From contig CAZLQF010000059.1 in assembly GCA_964561545.1 (NCBI GenBank), positions 1 to 7,404 of the forward strand: DNA of 7,404 bases. Reading direction: 5' to 3'. The notes under the pieces were generated by a model. It worked only from the letters and a program-made list of their open reading frames with translations. It was not told the DNA's origin and made no database searches. The position numbers were made by a program, and so were the translations under genes. Shown piece by piece: positions 1 through 7,125 of this stretch (positions within the stretch are counted from its first letter, which is position 1; every line of letters begins with the position of its first letter). This DNA is from CAZLQF01 sp964561545. Lineage in GTDB: Bacteria; Bacteroidota; Bacteroidia; CAILMK01; CAYYUA01.

Positions 1-30
1 CGAATTGTAAAGCGGGGTGAAACCCCGTGT
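1..30 (+). repeat. Short dispersed repeat, copy 1, with internal hairpin
   Basis: This 30-base stretch recurs at 375-404 in the same orientation with four mismatches. Its core holds a perfect stem at 13-27: CGGGGT and ACCCCG around a GAA loop. Copy 2 changes the core in a way that weakens the pairing. The left edge lies at the window border, so the full element may extend further left. The shared start CGAATTGTA also occurs inverted at 227-236. It could be a MITE-like or REP-like dispersed element. Its family is unknown to me. Confidence 0.6.
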
Positions 31-60
31 GCGAAACGGTTGACATCTGTCCGGGTGGAT

Positions 61-80
61 CGTCTGGAACGCACCAGACG
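61..80 (+). repeat. Inverted repeat / hairpin
   Basis: CGTCTGG (61-67) and CCAGACG (74-80) form a perfect 7-base stem around a 6-base loop. It has no T-run behind it, so it is not a terminator by itself. It lies about 60 bases before the strong terminator at 141-173, so it may be part of the folded 3' end of a transcript that ends there. The role is unknown. Confidence 0.4.
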
Positions 81-140
81 CATTTGTCCTGATTCCCCTT
101 CCGCGATCGTGGATTTCACATAGAGCGTTCCATTCGATCC

Positions 141-173
141 ATTCCTCCGCTGGGCGGAGGAATCCCATTTTTT
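141..173 (+). terminator. Rho-independent terminator
   Basis: ATTCCTCCGC (141-150) and GCGGAGGAAT (154-163) make a perfect 10-base stem around a three-base TGG loop. CCCA and a six-T run (168-173) follow. This is a textbook intrinsic terminator for + strand transcription. It should end the transcript of whatever lies left of the window, or of a short RNA within 1-140, and so separate it from the suf genes. A reading frame open from base 1 to a TAG at 121-123 ends 17 bases before the stem. It could be the tail of an upstream gene, but I cannot recognise it. Confidence 0.85.
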
Positions 174-217
174 GTCCTTCCTGGCAAACCCCGGTTCCCT
201 CTGCCTGCGGCATCGGT

Positions 218-236
218 CACCGGGGCTTACAATTCG
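218..236 (-). repeat. Short dispersed repeat, diverged inverted copy
   Basis: TTACAATTCG at 227-236 is the exact reverse complement of the first ten bases of copy 1. Reading back to 218, about 15 of 19 bases match the reverse complement of copy 1. With copy 2 at 375-404 it forms an inverted pair that flanks roughly 140 bases. Copy number beyond this window is unknown, and the match is short enough that chance is possible. Confidence 0.35.
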
Positions 237-374
237 GGCGCTCCCTCCGGGAGCTCGTATTGAACTACAACCGTTCGGGTACGCGCACACTCCGGGAAGA
301 TACCGATCACTAACGTATATTCCCAATCCCCCTATCAAACCGCGTGTTGAACCCAAACCCGCGGAGCAGGTGTC

Positions 375-404
375 CGAATTGTAGAGCGGGGTGTAATCCC
401 GTCT
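375..404 (+). repeat. Short dispersed repeat, copy 2
   Basis: Same orientation as the element at 1-30, identical at 26 of 30 positions and starting with CGAATTGTA. The shared core AGCGGGGTG is followed by an imperfect complement (TAATCCCGT), so the hairpin is weaker than in copy 1. The element lies in non-coding DNA upstream of the suf genes. Confidence 0.6.
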
Positions 405-600
405 GTCCCGTGTCAAACATGCACGAAGATGCTTCCTCTGAATCGTCTTTCTTTGCTCCGTTTGGACCGAACGAATGCATTCACACCGACGTTTCGGGAT
501 TTTTCAAGGGTCTCCTGGGCCCCGGTTTATGCTCTGGCCACGGATTTGCTTTCCCTTACAGCAACTCAACATTGAAACCGGCATCCATGTCCATTAAATT

Positions 601-625
601 AATCCTTAGTGATCTACTAAAGATT
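601..625. promoter_or_regulatory. Inverted repeat, candidate operator of the suf genes
   Basis: AATCCTTAGT (601-610) and ACTAAAGATT (616-625) are inverted with 9 of 10 positions paired, around the five-base centre GATCT. It lies in an AT-rich patch about 140 bases before the sufB start, where an operator would be expected. Iron- or cluster-responsive regulators control suf genes in many bacteria. The half-site resembles neither the Fur consensus nor the SufR CAAC-N6-GTTG pattern, and is only loosely like DtxR/IdeR boxes (TTAG...CTAA). The regulator is therefore not identified. Confidence 0.35.
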
Positions 626-763
626 ACTGGCAGGACCCGTCGGATGATTTGGCTGGTTCCTGCTTCGGCGCTGATCTTTCCTGTCACTGCCGCCTCAGCG
701 AAACAAAGCGCTTGATTCATTCCAATTTGTTCACACCGTTCACTCAACTGGAGGTATTCAACG

Positions 764-2221
764 ATGCCAAGCGAAGCGGAAGAAGTTGCAACAATTAAGG
801 AGCATACCGAAGATGATTACGAATGGGGGTTCACCACGGATGTGGAACAGGAACGGGCGCCGAAAGGGTTAAACGCGGACATCGTTCGGTTCATTGCCGA
901 CAAGAAAAACGAACCGGAATGGTTGCTGGAGTGGCGTCTGAAGGCATTCGAACACTGGAAAACACTGGAGGAACCGCACGACTGGCCCAATTTCGAATAC
1001 GACCCGATCGACTACCAGGACAAGCGCTACTACGCCGCACCCAAGGACCAGGACCAGCCGGAAAGCCTGGACGACCTGGACGACGAAATTAAGGAAACCT
1101 ACGAAAAACTGGGCATTCCGCTGGAAGAACAGAAACAGCTGGCGGGCGTGGCCGTCGACGCGGTCTTCGATAGCGTCTCCGTCGCCACGACGTTTAAGGA
1201 ACGCCTGGCCGAAGAAGGCATCATTTTCTGCTCGGTCAGTGAGGCCGTTCAGGACCACCCGGAACTCGTGAAAAAATATCTGGGATCAGTGGTGCCGTAC
1301 TCGGACAACTTCTTCGCTGCACTGAACGCGGCGGTGTTCAGCGACGGGTCGTTCGTGTATGTGCCGGAAGGCGTCGAGTGCCCGATGGAACTGTCCACGT
1401 ATTTCCGCATGAACGCGGAGAACACCGGCCAGTTCGAACGGACGCTCATCATCGCCGAGGACGACAGTTACGTGTCGTACCTGGAAGGCTGCACGGCGCC
1501 CAAGCGTTCCACCCACCAGCTGCACGGCGCGGTCGTGGAACTTGTGGCCCTGGAAAACGCGGAGATCAAGTATTCCACGGTGCAGAACTGGTATCCCGGC
1601 GACGAGGACGGAAACGGTGGCGTATACAACTTTGTCACCAAGCGCGGGAAGTGCCTCGGGGACAACTCCAAGATCTCCTGGTCCCAGGTGGAAACCGGAT
1701 CCGCGATTACCTGGAAGTATCCCAGCTGCATTCTGCAGGGGGACGGCTCGGTGGGCGAGTTCTACTCGGTCGCCCTGACGAGTGACCACCAGAAAGCGGA
1801 CACGGGCACGAAAATGATCCATCTCGGGGAAAATACGGAGAGTACAATTGTGTCCAAGTCCATCTCCGCGGATCAGGCGCAGAACTCGTACCGTGGCCTG
1901 GTGGACATTAAAAAGTCCGCAGACAATGCACGCAACTACTCGGTGTGTGATTCGATGCTGATCGGTAACGAATGTGGCGCACACACGTTTCCGTACATCG
2001 AGGTGGGCAACAAAAGTGCTACCATGGAACACGAGGCGTCCACCTCAAAGATCGGGGAGAACCAGATGTTCTATTGTAACACTCGCGGTCTCTCCGAAGA
2101 GGATGCCATTTCGATGATCGTGCACGGGTTCTGCAAAGAAGTAATCGAGGAACTACCGATGGAGTTCGCGGTTGAGGCACAGAACCTGCTCGAGATCAAG
2201 CTGGAAGGCAGCGTGGGTTGA
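764..2221 (+). CDS. sufB: Fe-S cluster assembly scaffold protein SufB
   Basis: SufB is the core scaffold of the SUF system. With SufC (ATPase) and SufD it builds iron-sulfur clusters in the cytoplasm and hands them to target proteins. The 485-residue product has the usual full length. The N-terminal part carries the family pattern YEWGF (about residue 20), the WLLEWR segment near 50 and the DYQD..YY motif near 85-90. The C-terminal half is the SufBD beta-helix core, with the CGAHTFPYIE block (Cys404, equivalent to E. coli Cys405, a cluster-building residue), the MEHEAS motif at 421-426 and the ending CNTRGLSEEDAISMIVHGF from 438. The start is set by GGAGG (750-754), nine bases upstream. sufS follows after 43 bases, most likely in the same operon. 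sufC and sufD, normally next to sufB, are not in the window. Identity is certain; the gene order is the odd point. Confidence 0.97.
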   Translation: MPSEAEEVATIKEHTEDDYEWGFTTDVEQERAPKGLNADIVRFIADKKNEPEWLLEWRLKAFEHWKTLEEPHDWPNFEYDPIDYQDKRYYAAPKDQDQPESLDDLDDEIKETYEKLGIPLEEQKQLAGVAVDAVFDSVSVATTFKERLAEEGIIFCSVSEAVQDHPELVKKYLGSVVPYSDNFFAALNAAVFSDGSFVYVPEGVECPMELSTYFRMNAENTGQFERTLIIAEDDSYVSYLEGCTAPKRSTHQLHGAVVELVALENAEIKYSTVQNWYPGDEDGNGGVYNFVTKRGKCLGDNSKISWSQVETGSAITWKYPSCILQGDGSVGEFYSVALTSDHQKADTGTKMIHLGENTESTIVSKSISADQAQNSYRGLVDIKKSADNARNYSVCDSMLIGNECGAHTFPYIEVGNKSATMEHEASTSKIGENQMFYCNTRGLSEEDAISMIVHGFCKEVIEELPMEFAVEAQNLLEIKLEGSVG

Positions 2222-2264
2222 TCGTTCAGCGTGCTTTTTGACCCGTATTTGAACGTGGAGCAGT

Positions 2265-3506
2265 ATGTCTGAGCTATACAATGACATCCGCAACGACTTT
2301 CCGGTTCTCCAGCGCGAGGTGAACGACGGACAGCGGCTGGCGTACCTGGACAACGCAGCGACGTCGCTGACCCCGACTCCGGTGACCGACGCCGTCAATG
2401 CGTACTACCAGGAGTACAACGCGAACGTCCATCGGGGTATACATGAGCTCAGTGAGCGTGCCACGGATGAATACGAACGGGCACGCCGAAGCGTGGCGGA
2501 CTTTCTGAACGCCCCATCGGACGACGAGGTGGTTTTTACAAAATCCACCACTGAATCCCTGAATCTCGTGGCCCGTGCGTGGGGCAACCCGAACCTTTCG
2601 GACGGGGACGAGATTCTGCTCACGCTGATGGAGCATCACAGCAACATCGTTCCCTGGCAGCAACTCGCCGAGCGTACGGGAGCGACGCTGAAATACGTGC
2701 CCCTGACGTCGAAGGGAGAGCTTGACGAATCCGCCCTGAAGGAGCTGTTGTCGGACCGAACCAAACTGGTGGCTGTCTCCCACGTGTCCAACGTGCTTGG
2801 AACGATCAATCCCATCCAATCAATCGCGAATACGGTAAATGAACGAACGGACGCCGTCGTGGTGGTGGACGGTGCTCAGGGCGCTCCACACGTGCCCGTC
2901 GACGTACAGGAAATGGGCGTCGATTTTTATGCCTGCTCCGGGCACAAAATGCTCGGCCCGACCGGTGTCGGGGTCCTGTACGGACGGCACGGTCTACTGG
3001 AGAGCATGAATGCCTTCATGGGCGGTGGGGAAATGATCCGCACTGTCTCACGGGAAACGGCCGAGTGGGATGATGTACCGCAAAAATTTGAAGCCGGAAC
3101 CCCGAACATCGCCCAGGCGATCGGCCTCGGGAAAGCGGTCGACTACCTGAGCGACATCGGCATGGACACGCTGCGTGTCGCGGAGAAGAAGGTGGTTCAG
3201 AACGCCTACAACCGGTTAAGGGAGGAACCCGGGGTAACCGTGTATGGACCGGACGAGCGGGAGGGGGTTGTGTCTTTCACCATGGAACAGCTTCATCCAC
3301 ATGACCTTTCGACCGTGCTCGACAAACACGGTGTGGCAACGCGCGCCGGCCACCATTGCGCTCAACCGCTCATGAACGAACTCGGGGTACCCGCGACCGC
3401 GCGAGCCAGCTTTTCGCTGTACAACACGACCGAGGACGTGGATCGACTGATCGAAGGCGTTCGCGCCGCACGAAAACTGTTTTCCGGCGCCGCGGTGGGC
3501 ACCTGA
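2265..3506 (+). CDS. sufS: Cysteine desulfurase SufS
   Basis: A PLP-dependent class V aminotransferase-fold enzyme of the SufS/CsdA group. It removes sulfur from L-cysteine, giving alanine and an enzyme persulfide that feeds the SUF scaffold. The 413-residue protein has the full family length. Visible landmarks are YLDNAATS (27-34), the HHSN motif at 124-127, VDGAQGAPH (201-209) with the PLP-contacting Asp202, SGHKMLGPTG (225-234) with Lys228 as the PLP Schiff-base lysine, and RAGHHCAQP (360-368) with Cys365 as the persulfide-forming cysteine. The ending with RASFSLYNT is typical of SufS rather than IscS. TGGAG ends four bases before the ATG. It follows sufB closely in what looks like a two-gene unit. 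No SufE or SufU sulfur acceptor is seen here. The 234 bases after it show no gene and no clear terminator. Confidence 0.96.
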   Translation: MSELYNDIRNDFPVLQREVNDGQRLAYLDNAATSLTPTPVTDAVNAYYQEYNANVHRGIHELSERATDEYERARRSVADFLNAPSDDEVVFTKSTTESLNLVARAWGNPNLSDGDEILLTLMEHHSNIVPWQQLAERTGATLKYVPLTSKGELDESALKELLSDRTKLVAVSHVSNVLGTINPIQSIANTVNERTDAVVVVDGAQGAPHVPVDVQEMGVDFYACSGHKMLGPTGVGVLYGRHGLLESMNAFMGGGEMIRTVSRETAEWDDVPQKFEAGTPNIAQAIGLGKAVDYLSDIGMDTLRVAEKKVVQNAYNRLREEPGVTVYGPDEREGVVSFTMEQLHPHDLSTVLDKHGVATRAGHHCAQPLMNELGVPATARASFSLYNTTEDVDRLIEGVRAARKLFSGAAVGT

Positions 3507-3740
3507 ATCGATCGGTCCCGATTCGATCGGAAACCGCTTCACCGGAGGTGCACGATCATCCGGAAACCGACCGTCTATCGTACGTACCATCGACACGTCC
3601 AGGTGTTTTCCAGTTTCATCGAGCATTTTTCCCAAAACATGTTTTCGACTGCAAGCGAAACGGGCTCATAACCGCTGGTTCGCTCTCGAGCACCGGCGGA
3701 CGGGGTCCGTGCACAAGCGCACACTTGAGGAAGAAAAACC

Positions 3741-4013
3741 ATGGCCTACATTATCACCGAGCCCTGTTTGGACGTAAAAGACCAGGCATGCGTGGACGTG
3801 TGTCCGGTGGACTGTATCTACGACGCGGAGGAATGGATTGATAATCCTGAACCGATGCTGTTTATCCATCCGGACGAATGCATCGACTGTGCTGCTTGTG
3901 AACCCGTTTGTCCGGTGGATGCCATTTTCGAGGAGAACGAGGTACCGGACGACCAGGACCTCTTCACCCTCCTGAATTACGATTACACGGAAGAGATGGA
4001 AGAAAAACGCTAG
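3741..4013 (+). CDS. Seven-iron ferredoxin ([3Fe-4S][4Fe-4S], Thermus type)
   Basis: A 90-residue acidic electron carrier. The first motif is Cys9, Cys17, Cys21-Pro, with Val12 at the position that is Cys in eight-iron proteins. The second is Cys47-x2-Cys50-x2-Cys53-x3-Cys57-Pro. By homology with Azotobacter FdI and Thermus ferredoxin, Cys9, Cys17 and Cys57 hold the [3Fe-4S] cluster, Cys21, Cys47, Cys50 and Cys53 hold the [4Fe-4S] cluster, and Cys25 is free. The segment CLDVKDQACVDVCPV closely resembles the Thermus protein as I remember it. About seven extra residues (around AEEWIDNPEP, 29-38) lie between the two motifs. GAGGAAG begins 14 bases before the ATG and serves as ribosome binding site. 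It follows sufB-sufS, so it is a plausible client of that pathway, but the 234-base gap allows its own promoter. Its redox partner cannot be told from the sequence. Confidence 0.94.
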   Translation: MAYIITEPCLDVKDQACVDVCPVDCIYDAEEWIDNPEPMLFIHPDECIDCAACEPVCPVDAIFEENEVPDDQDLFTLLNYDYTEEMEEKR

Positions 4014-4193
4014 CCGTCTTCCGCCGGCATCCTTCGGCGCACTCCGGACAGACACCCGTTCTCTTCACCGGACGGGACGGACCACTCCTCCCTCTCAATC
4101 GCTGTCAAACGGACACCTCGTAGACCTCAACCGGACGTGATTTGACATGTCACACCGGTGGTCCGTCATCGATTTTTACTCTTACCGTACCCG

Positions 4194-5333
4194 ATGATTG
4201 TCATGGAACGATTTCAGAACGCCTTTCAAATGAAGCGATACGAAACCGCTCTGACCCTGTTGAACGATATCAGCGAAATTTTGCTGGAAAAGCGGGACCA
4301 TACCGCCGTGTTGAACCGGATTATTCAGGAGGTTTCGCGATTTTTTGACGCGCGGGCCGGCAGTATCGCCGTGCCCGACAGCGATGATCAACACATGCGG
4401 TTCATTGCCGGATTCAACCGGAAGCCTTCATTGATGGAACGGCTCAATACCTCACAGCGTCTGGAGATCGGAGAAGGCGTTGCCGGTCGAGCGTACGCAA
4501 ACGAAGATATCACCGGCGTGTCCAATGTGTTTGAGGACAATATTTTCAAACCACGCTTTTACGAACACGCCGACCGGGAGGGGTTCAAGGCCGTGTTTTC
4601 CACACCGCTGGTGGCGTTTGACACCTGCATCGGCGTGGCCAGCTTCTATTTCGGGAACGAGCGTAACTTTAAACCGTCCATGCGAACGATCATGGAGCCG
4701 ATTGCAAACCAGATCGCCATCGCGACGTTACAGTCGGATTTGATACAGGACCTGGAACAGACGAAAGCCCGTCTGAAACATCAGGCCCAAACGGATGGGT
4801 TAACCGGATTGCCCAATCAGGAGAACATCAGGGACCTCCTCCGTTCTGAACTGGAGCGAACCAACCGGTACGACGTGCCCGTTGCCTGCATCATGGCCGA
4901 CGTGGATCATTTCAAAGCCATCAATGATGAGTACGGCCACCTGGTTGGGGATCAGGTCCTTGAGACCCTCGCCGAACAGTTCCGGGACGAGATCCGGGAC
5001 ATCGACGCCGTGGGTCGATACGGCGGCGAAGAGTTTTTGTTTGTGCTTCCGGAAACCGGGGAAGAAAAAGCCCGGGCGTTCGGCACGCGACTCCGTCAAT
5101 CCGTCGAGCAGTTGACCATTGAGCAACCGAATGCCGATGTGCGTGTGACGATCAGTATGGGGGTGGCGTCCAACGCAGGGCAGTCCATGTACGACGATGA
5201 ACTCATCGCACAGGCGGATGCCGCTCTGCTCCATGCAAAACAAACCGGTCGAAACAAAGTGGTTCCGTTTTCAGAGGTTGGCCGGGATCAAGTCAATGAC
5301 GACATGCCGGAAACGTATCTGCCCTCCGTGTAA
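4194..5333 (+). CDS. GAF-GGDEF diguanylate cyclase
   Basis: A soluble signalling enzyme that makes cyclic di-GMP from two GTP. From the ATG at 4194 it is 379 residues. A GAF sensor domain spans about 20-175 (EGVAGRAY and FSTPLVAFD are typical blocks). A short helical linker rich in Gln, Glu and Lys leads to the GGDEF domain, about 198-360. The GGDEF domain has DGLTGLPN, ADVDHFKAIND, the active-site signature RYGGEEF (GGEEF at 277-281) and, five residues before it, RDID (268-271), an intact RxxD inhibition site. So it should be an active, product-inhibited cyclase. There is no signal peptide or membrane segment. The start is uncertain: GTG at 4158, ATG 4194 and ATG 4203 are in frame and none has a good ribosome binding site. 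The palindrome TGACATGTCA (4143-4152) lies just upstream. The GAF ligand is unknown. Confidence 0.9.
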   Translation: MIVMERFQNAFQMKRYETALTLLNDISEILLEKRDHTAVLNRIIQEVSRFFDARAGSIAVPDSDDQHMRFIAGFNRKPSLMERLNTSQRLEIGEGVAGRAYANEDITGVSNVFEDNIFKPRFYEHADREGFKAVFSTPLVAFDTCIGVASFYFGNERNFKPSMRTIMEPIANQIAIATLQSDLIQDLEQTKARLKHQAQTDGLTGLPNQENIRDLLRSELERTNRYDVPVACIMADVDHFKAINDEYGHLVGDQVLETLAEQFRDEIRDIDAVGRYGGEEFLFVLPETGEEKARAFGTRLRQSVEQLTIEQPNADVRVTISMGVASNAGQSMYDDELIAQADAALLHAKQTGRNKVVPFSEVGRDQVNDDMPETYLPSV

Positions 5334-5401
5334 CCTCGTATGGGCGGAGCCGGAGGGAATCAATCAGTAGACACCCGTATCGCGTTCTCGTAAGGGTGGA
5401 C

Positions 5402-5418
5402 ATCACAACAGTTGTGAT
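5402..5418. promoter_or_regulatory. Perfect 17-base palindrome, candidate operator of ndh
   Basis: ATCACAAC (5402-5409) and GTTGTGAT (5411-5418) are exact inverted arms around a single A. The site ends six bases before the ndh ribosome binding site (GGAGG, 5424-5428). A bound protein there could block transcription, or the RNA hairpin could affect translation. The half-site resembles those of redox or metabolite regulators in general terms (Rex uses TTGTGA/TCACAA half-sites, but in the opposite arrangement with a longer centre), so the regulator is open. Confidence 0.5.
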
Positions 5419-5435
5419 TCGATGGAGGTCATTCC

Positions 5436-6716
5436 GTGAACAACACACATAGCGACGTCATCATCGTGGGGGCCGGATTCGGCGGGATGGCCGCCGCCCG
5501 GGAACTTGCGGAGGAAAACGTCTCCATCCGCCTGATCGACCGCCATAACTACCACACGTTTCAACCTCTGCTGTACCAGGTGGCCACGGCAGGGCTGGAT
5601 CCCGAACAGGTGGCTCATTCCGTGCGGGATATCTTTCAGTACCAGGACAACTTCACGTTTCGAAAGGCGACCGTTCATGACGTGGATTTCGACGCACAAA
5701 CCGTCCGTCTACGAGAACAGGACGCCCTCGATTACGATTATCTGATCCTTGCGGCCGGTGCCTCCCCCCATTACTTCGGCATTGAGGGGGCCCGGGAGCA
5801 CGCGGTACCGGTAAAGAACCTGGTCAATGCAATTCATCTGCGCAGCCGGATACTCGAACGGTTCGAAACCGCCCAGAATCATCCCGAACGCATTGGTGAT
5901 GGTCTGCTGAACTTCGTCGTGGTCGGGGGCGGTCCCACCGGCGTTGAGACCGCCGGCGCCCTCATGGAACTGTTCGACCACGTTCTTCGCCGGGATTACT
6001 CCGACGAACTCGTCGGGCATGCTCGTGTGATCCTGCTTGAAATGATGCCGCACCTGCTGGACCCGTATGCCGATTCCCTGCGGGACTACACCCGGGACGC
6101 ACTCGAAAAACGGGGGGTCGACGTGAAACTGGAGACCACGGTCAACCGGGTGACGGAAGATACTGTTTACCGGGCGGAAAACGATCCCATTTCGACACAA
6201 ACATTGATCTGGGCAGCCGGGGTCCGTGCGAATCCGCTTGCGGATCAACTGGACGTCGAACAGACCCGCGGCGGACGGGTTGTGGTAGATGGGGACCTAT
6301 CCCTGCCGAGACACGACCGGGGTTTTGTCGTTGGCGACATGGCCGGAGCGACGGATCCGGAGGGCACCCTGTACCCTCAGCTAGCACCCGTGGCCATCCA
6401 GAGCGGACACCACGTCGGCCGCCAGATACAACACCTGATGAATGACGAAGAAACCGTGCCGTTCCGATACGACAACCCCGGTCAAATGGCGACCATCGGA
6501 CGGCACGATGCCGTCGTGGAGTTTGAGGGCGGCACCCGCCTGAAGGGATCCCTCGCCTGGCTGCTCTGGGTCCTGCTGCACATTGCCAAGCTCATCGGGG
6601 TTCGTCGCAAAACCATGGTGTTTTTGTCCTGGGTATACAATTACTTCACCTACGGTGCCAGTTCCCGACTGATTCTTCCCATCGATCAGGAGTACGACGA
6701 CCGTTCGTCGGATTAA
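5436..6716 (+). CDS. ndh: Type II NADH:quinone oxidoreductase (NDH-2)
   Basis: A single-subunit flavoenzyme that passes electrons from NADH to the quinone pool at the inner face of the membrane without pumping protons. The 426-residue protein has the FAD-binding motif VGAGFGG (11-17), the family block QPLLYQVATAGL (43-54) near the quinone and flavin site, the NADH-binding motif GGGPTGVE (164-171), WAAGVRANP (259-267), and VVGDMAG (298-304) with Asp301 contacting FAD. The amphipathic/hydrophobic C-terminal segment around LAWLLWVLLHIAKLIG (373-388) fits membrane anchoring in this family. The start is GTG, fixed by GGAGG at 5424-5428 seven bases upstream; no in-frame ATG fits better. It follows the cyclase gene by 102 bases and carries its own candidate operator. 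Related sulfide:quinone reductases have key cysteines that are absent here. Confidence 0.94.
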   Translation: MNNTHSDVIIVGAGFGGMAAARELAEENVSIRLIDRHNYHTFQPLLYQVATAGLDPEQVAHSVRDIFQYQDNFTFRKATVHDVDFDAQTVRLREQDALDYDYLILAAGASPHYFGIEGAREHAVPVKNLVNAIHLRSRILERFETAQNHPERIGDGLLNFVVVGGGPTGVETAGALMELFDHVLRRDYSDELVGHARVILLEMMPHLLDPYADSLRDYTRDALEKRGVDVKLETTVNRVTEDTVYRAENDPISTQTLIWAAGVRANPLADQLDVEQTRGGRVVVDGDLSLPRHDRGFVVGDMAGATDPEGTLYPQLAPVAIQSGHHVGRQIQHLMNDEETVPFRYDNPGQMATIGRHDAVVEFEGGTRLKGSLAWLLWVLLHIAKLIGVRRKTMVFLSWVYNYFTYGASSRLILPIDQEYDDRSSD

Positions 6717-6892
6717 ACAAGGAATCTGGATGTGATATCGAAGCAGCAAATACAGCGGATTGTTCGTTTTCGATGAATAATTTTGTTAAAATGATAAATA
6801 TAGTTCAAAATTTTGACATATTTTCTGAACTCATCGGGTTGAAACCTCCGAAGAACGATCGGTAAGATGTTTCATTTTCAGGGGACGGATTC
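6717..6892. other. AT-rich spacer between ndh and the kai remnant
   Basis: No gene is seen. Around 6775-6830 the base composition turns clearly AT-rich, unlike the surrounding genes. It contains TAATTTTG (6778-6785), which fits the Bacteroidota -7 element TAnnTTTG, but the nearest upstream TTG (6760-6762) is only 15 bases away, shorter than usual. It also contains the 12-base palindrome TCAAAATTTTGA (6805-6816). These may be the old promoter and operator of the kai genes. No hairpin with a T-run ends the ndh transcript here. Confidence 0.35.
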
Positions 6893-7125
6893 ATGAGCAA
6901 ACGTATTCTCAAGCTGTACGTACCGGGAGATATAACCTGATCCCGCAAAGTGATTTCGAACACAACGGATTTCTGTAAACGTGAACTCTCGGCGTACAGC
7001 CGGGACATTGTGGACATTCAGGGCCATCCGCGGGTCAACGAGTTGAAAAAATCGGGGCCATCCCGACGCTGGTCAAAGAAAGTTCCTCTTATCGGCAGTC
7101 CGTTTCCGGTCTGCGGAATACAGAA
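6893..7125 (+). pseudogene. kaiB: Degraded kaiB (clock-protein homolog)
   Basis: KaiB is a small thioredoxin-fold partner of the ATPase KaiC. The ATG at 6893 has GGGGA (6881-6885) seven bases upstream and opens MSKRILKLYVPGD, the family's ILKLYVAGxTP start. A TGA at 6938-6940 interrupts the frame; it lies where one C-to-T change from CGA would explain it. The same frame continues through DIVDIQGHPRVNELKK, matching the KaiB VIDVLKNPQLAEEDK region. Within the A-run at 7046-7051 one base is missing. In the next frame the text is IGAIPTLVKES, the hallmark KaiB ATPTL block. Spacing from LYVPG to PTL differs from S. elongatus KaiB, as I recall it, by one residue. The tail (to about 7125, with RNTE like KaiB SDTE) is weak and overlaps the start of the kaiC piece. 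At least two lesions make it a pseudogene. Confidence 0.8.

Larger units (their letters stand above)
174..763. other. Long gene-poor leader before sufB
   Basis: About 590 bases separate the terminator from sufB. Open frames exist on both strands (for example 344-715 on +, 556-720 on -, and a 48-codon ATG frame at 429-575). None shows a recognisable domain, a convincing ribosome binding site or gene-like codon use, so I do not call them. The stretch contains one direct and one inverted copy of the CGAATTGTA repeat, a small GCTCCC/GGGAGC hairpin near 240-254, the palindrome GAATGCATTC at 473-482, an AT-rich patch at 590-630 with an inverted repeat, and the sufB ribosome binding site. The sufB promoter probably lies in the right half, but I see no clear consensus for either the sigma-70 or the Bacteroidota (TTG / TAnnTTTG) type. 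Confidence 0.5.

Noticed and set aside
1..123. Open frame from the left edge to TAG at 121-123
   Set aside because: Could be the tail of an upstream gene because a terminator follows, but 40 codons without a recognisable motif, partly within a repeat, do not support a call.
429..575. 48-codon ATG frame on the + strand (MLPLNRLSLLRLD...)
   Set aside because: No ribosome binding site, no family match, and codon use unlike the nearby genes.
344..715. 123-codon open frame on the + strand before sufB
   Set aside because: No recognisable domain, unusual composition (many Ser, Pro, Cys), no ribosome binding site, and it runs over the dispersed repeat.
556..720. 54-codon frame on the - strand starting MNQALCF
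   Set aside because: Reads a little like protein, but has no known motif and spans the candidate operator. Not enough to call a gene.
4022..4039. CGCCG...CGGCG hairpin after the ferredoxin gene as a terminator
   Set aside because: Only five base pairs with an eight-base loop and no T-run behind it.
4142..4171. TTGACA (4142-4147) as a -35 box for the cyclase gene
   Set aside because: No acceptable -10 box lies 16-19 bases downstream; the TGACATGTCA palindrome explains the match equally well.
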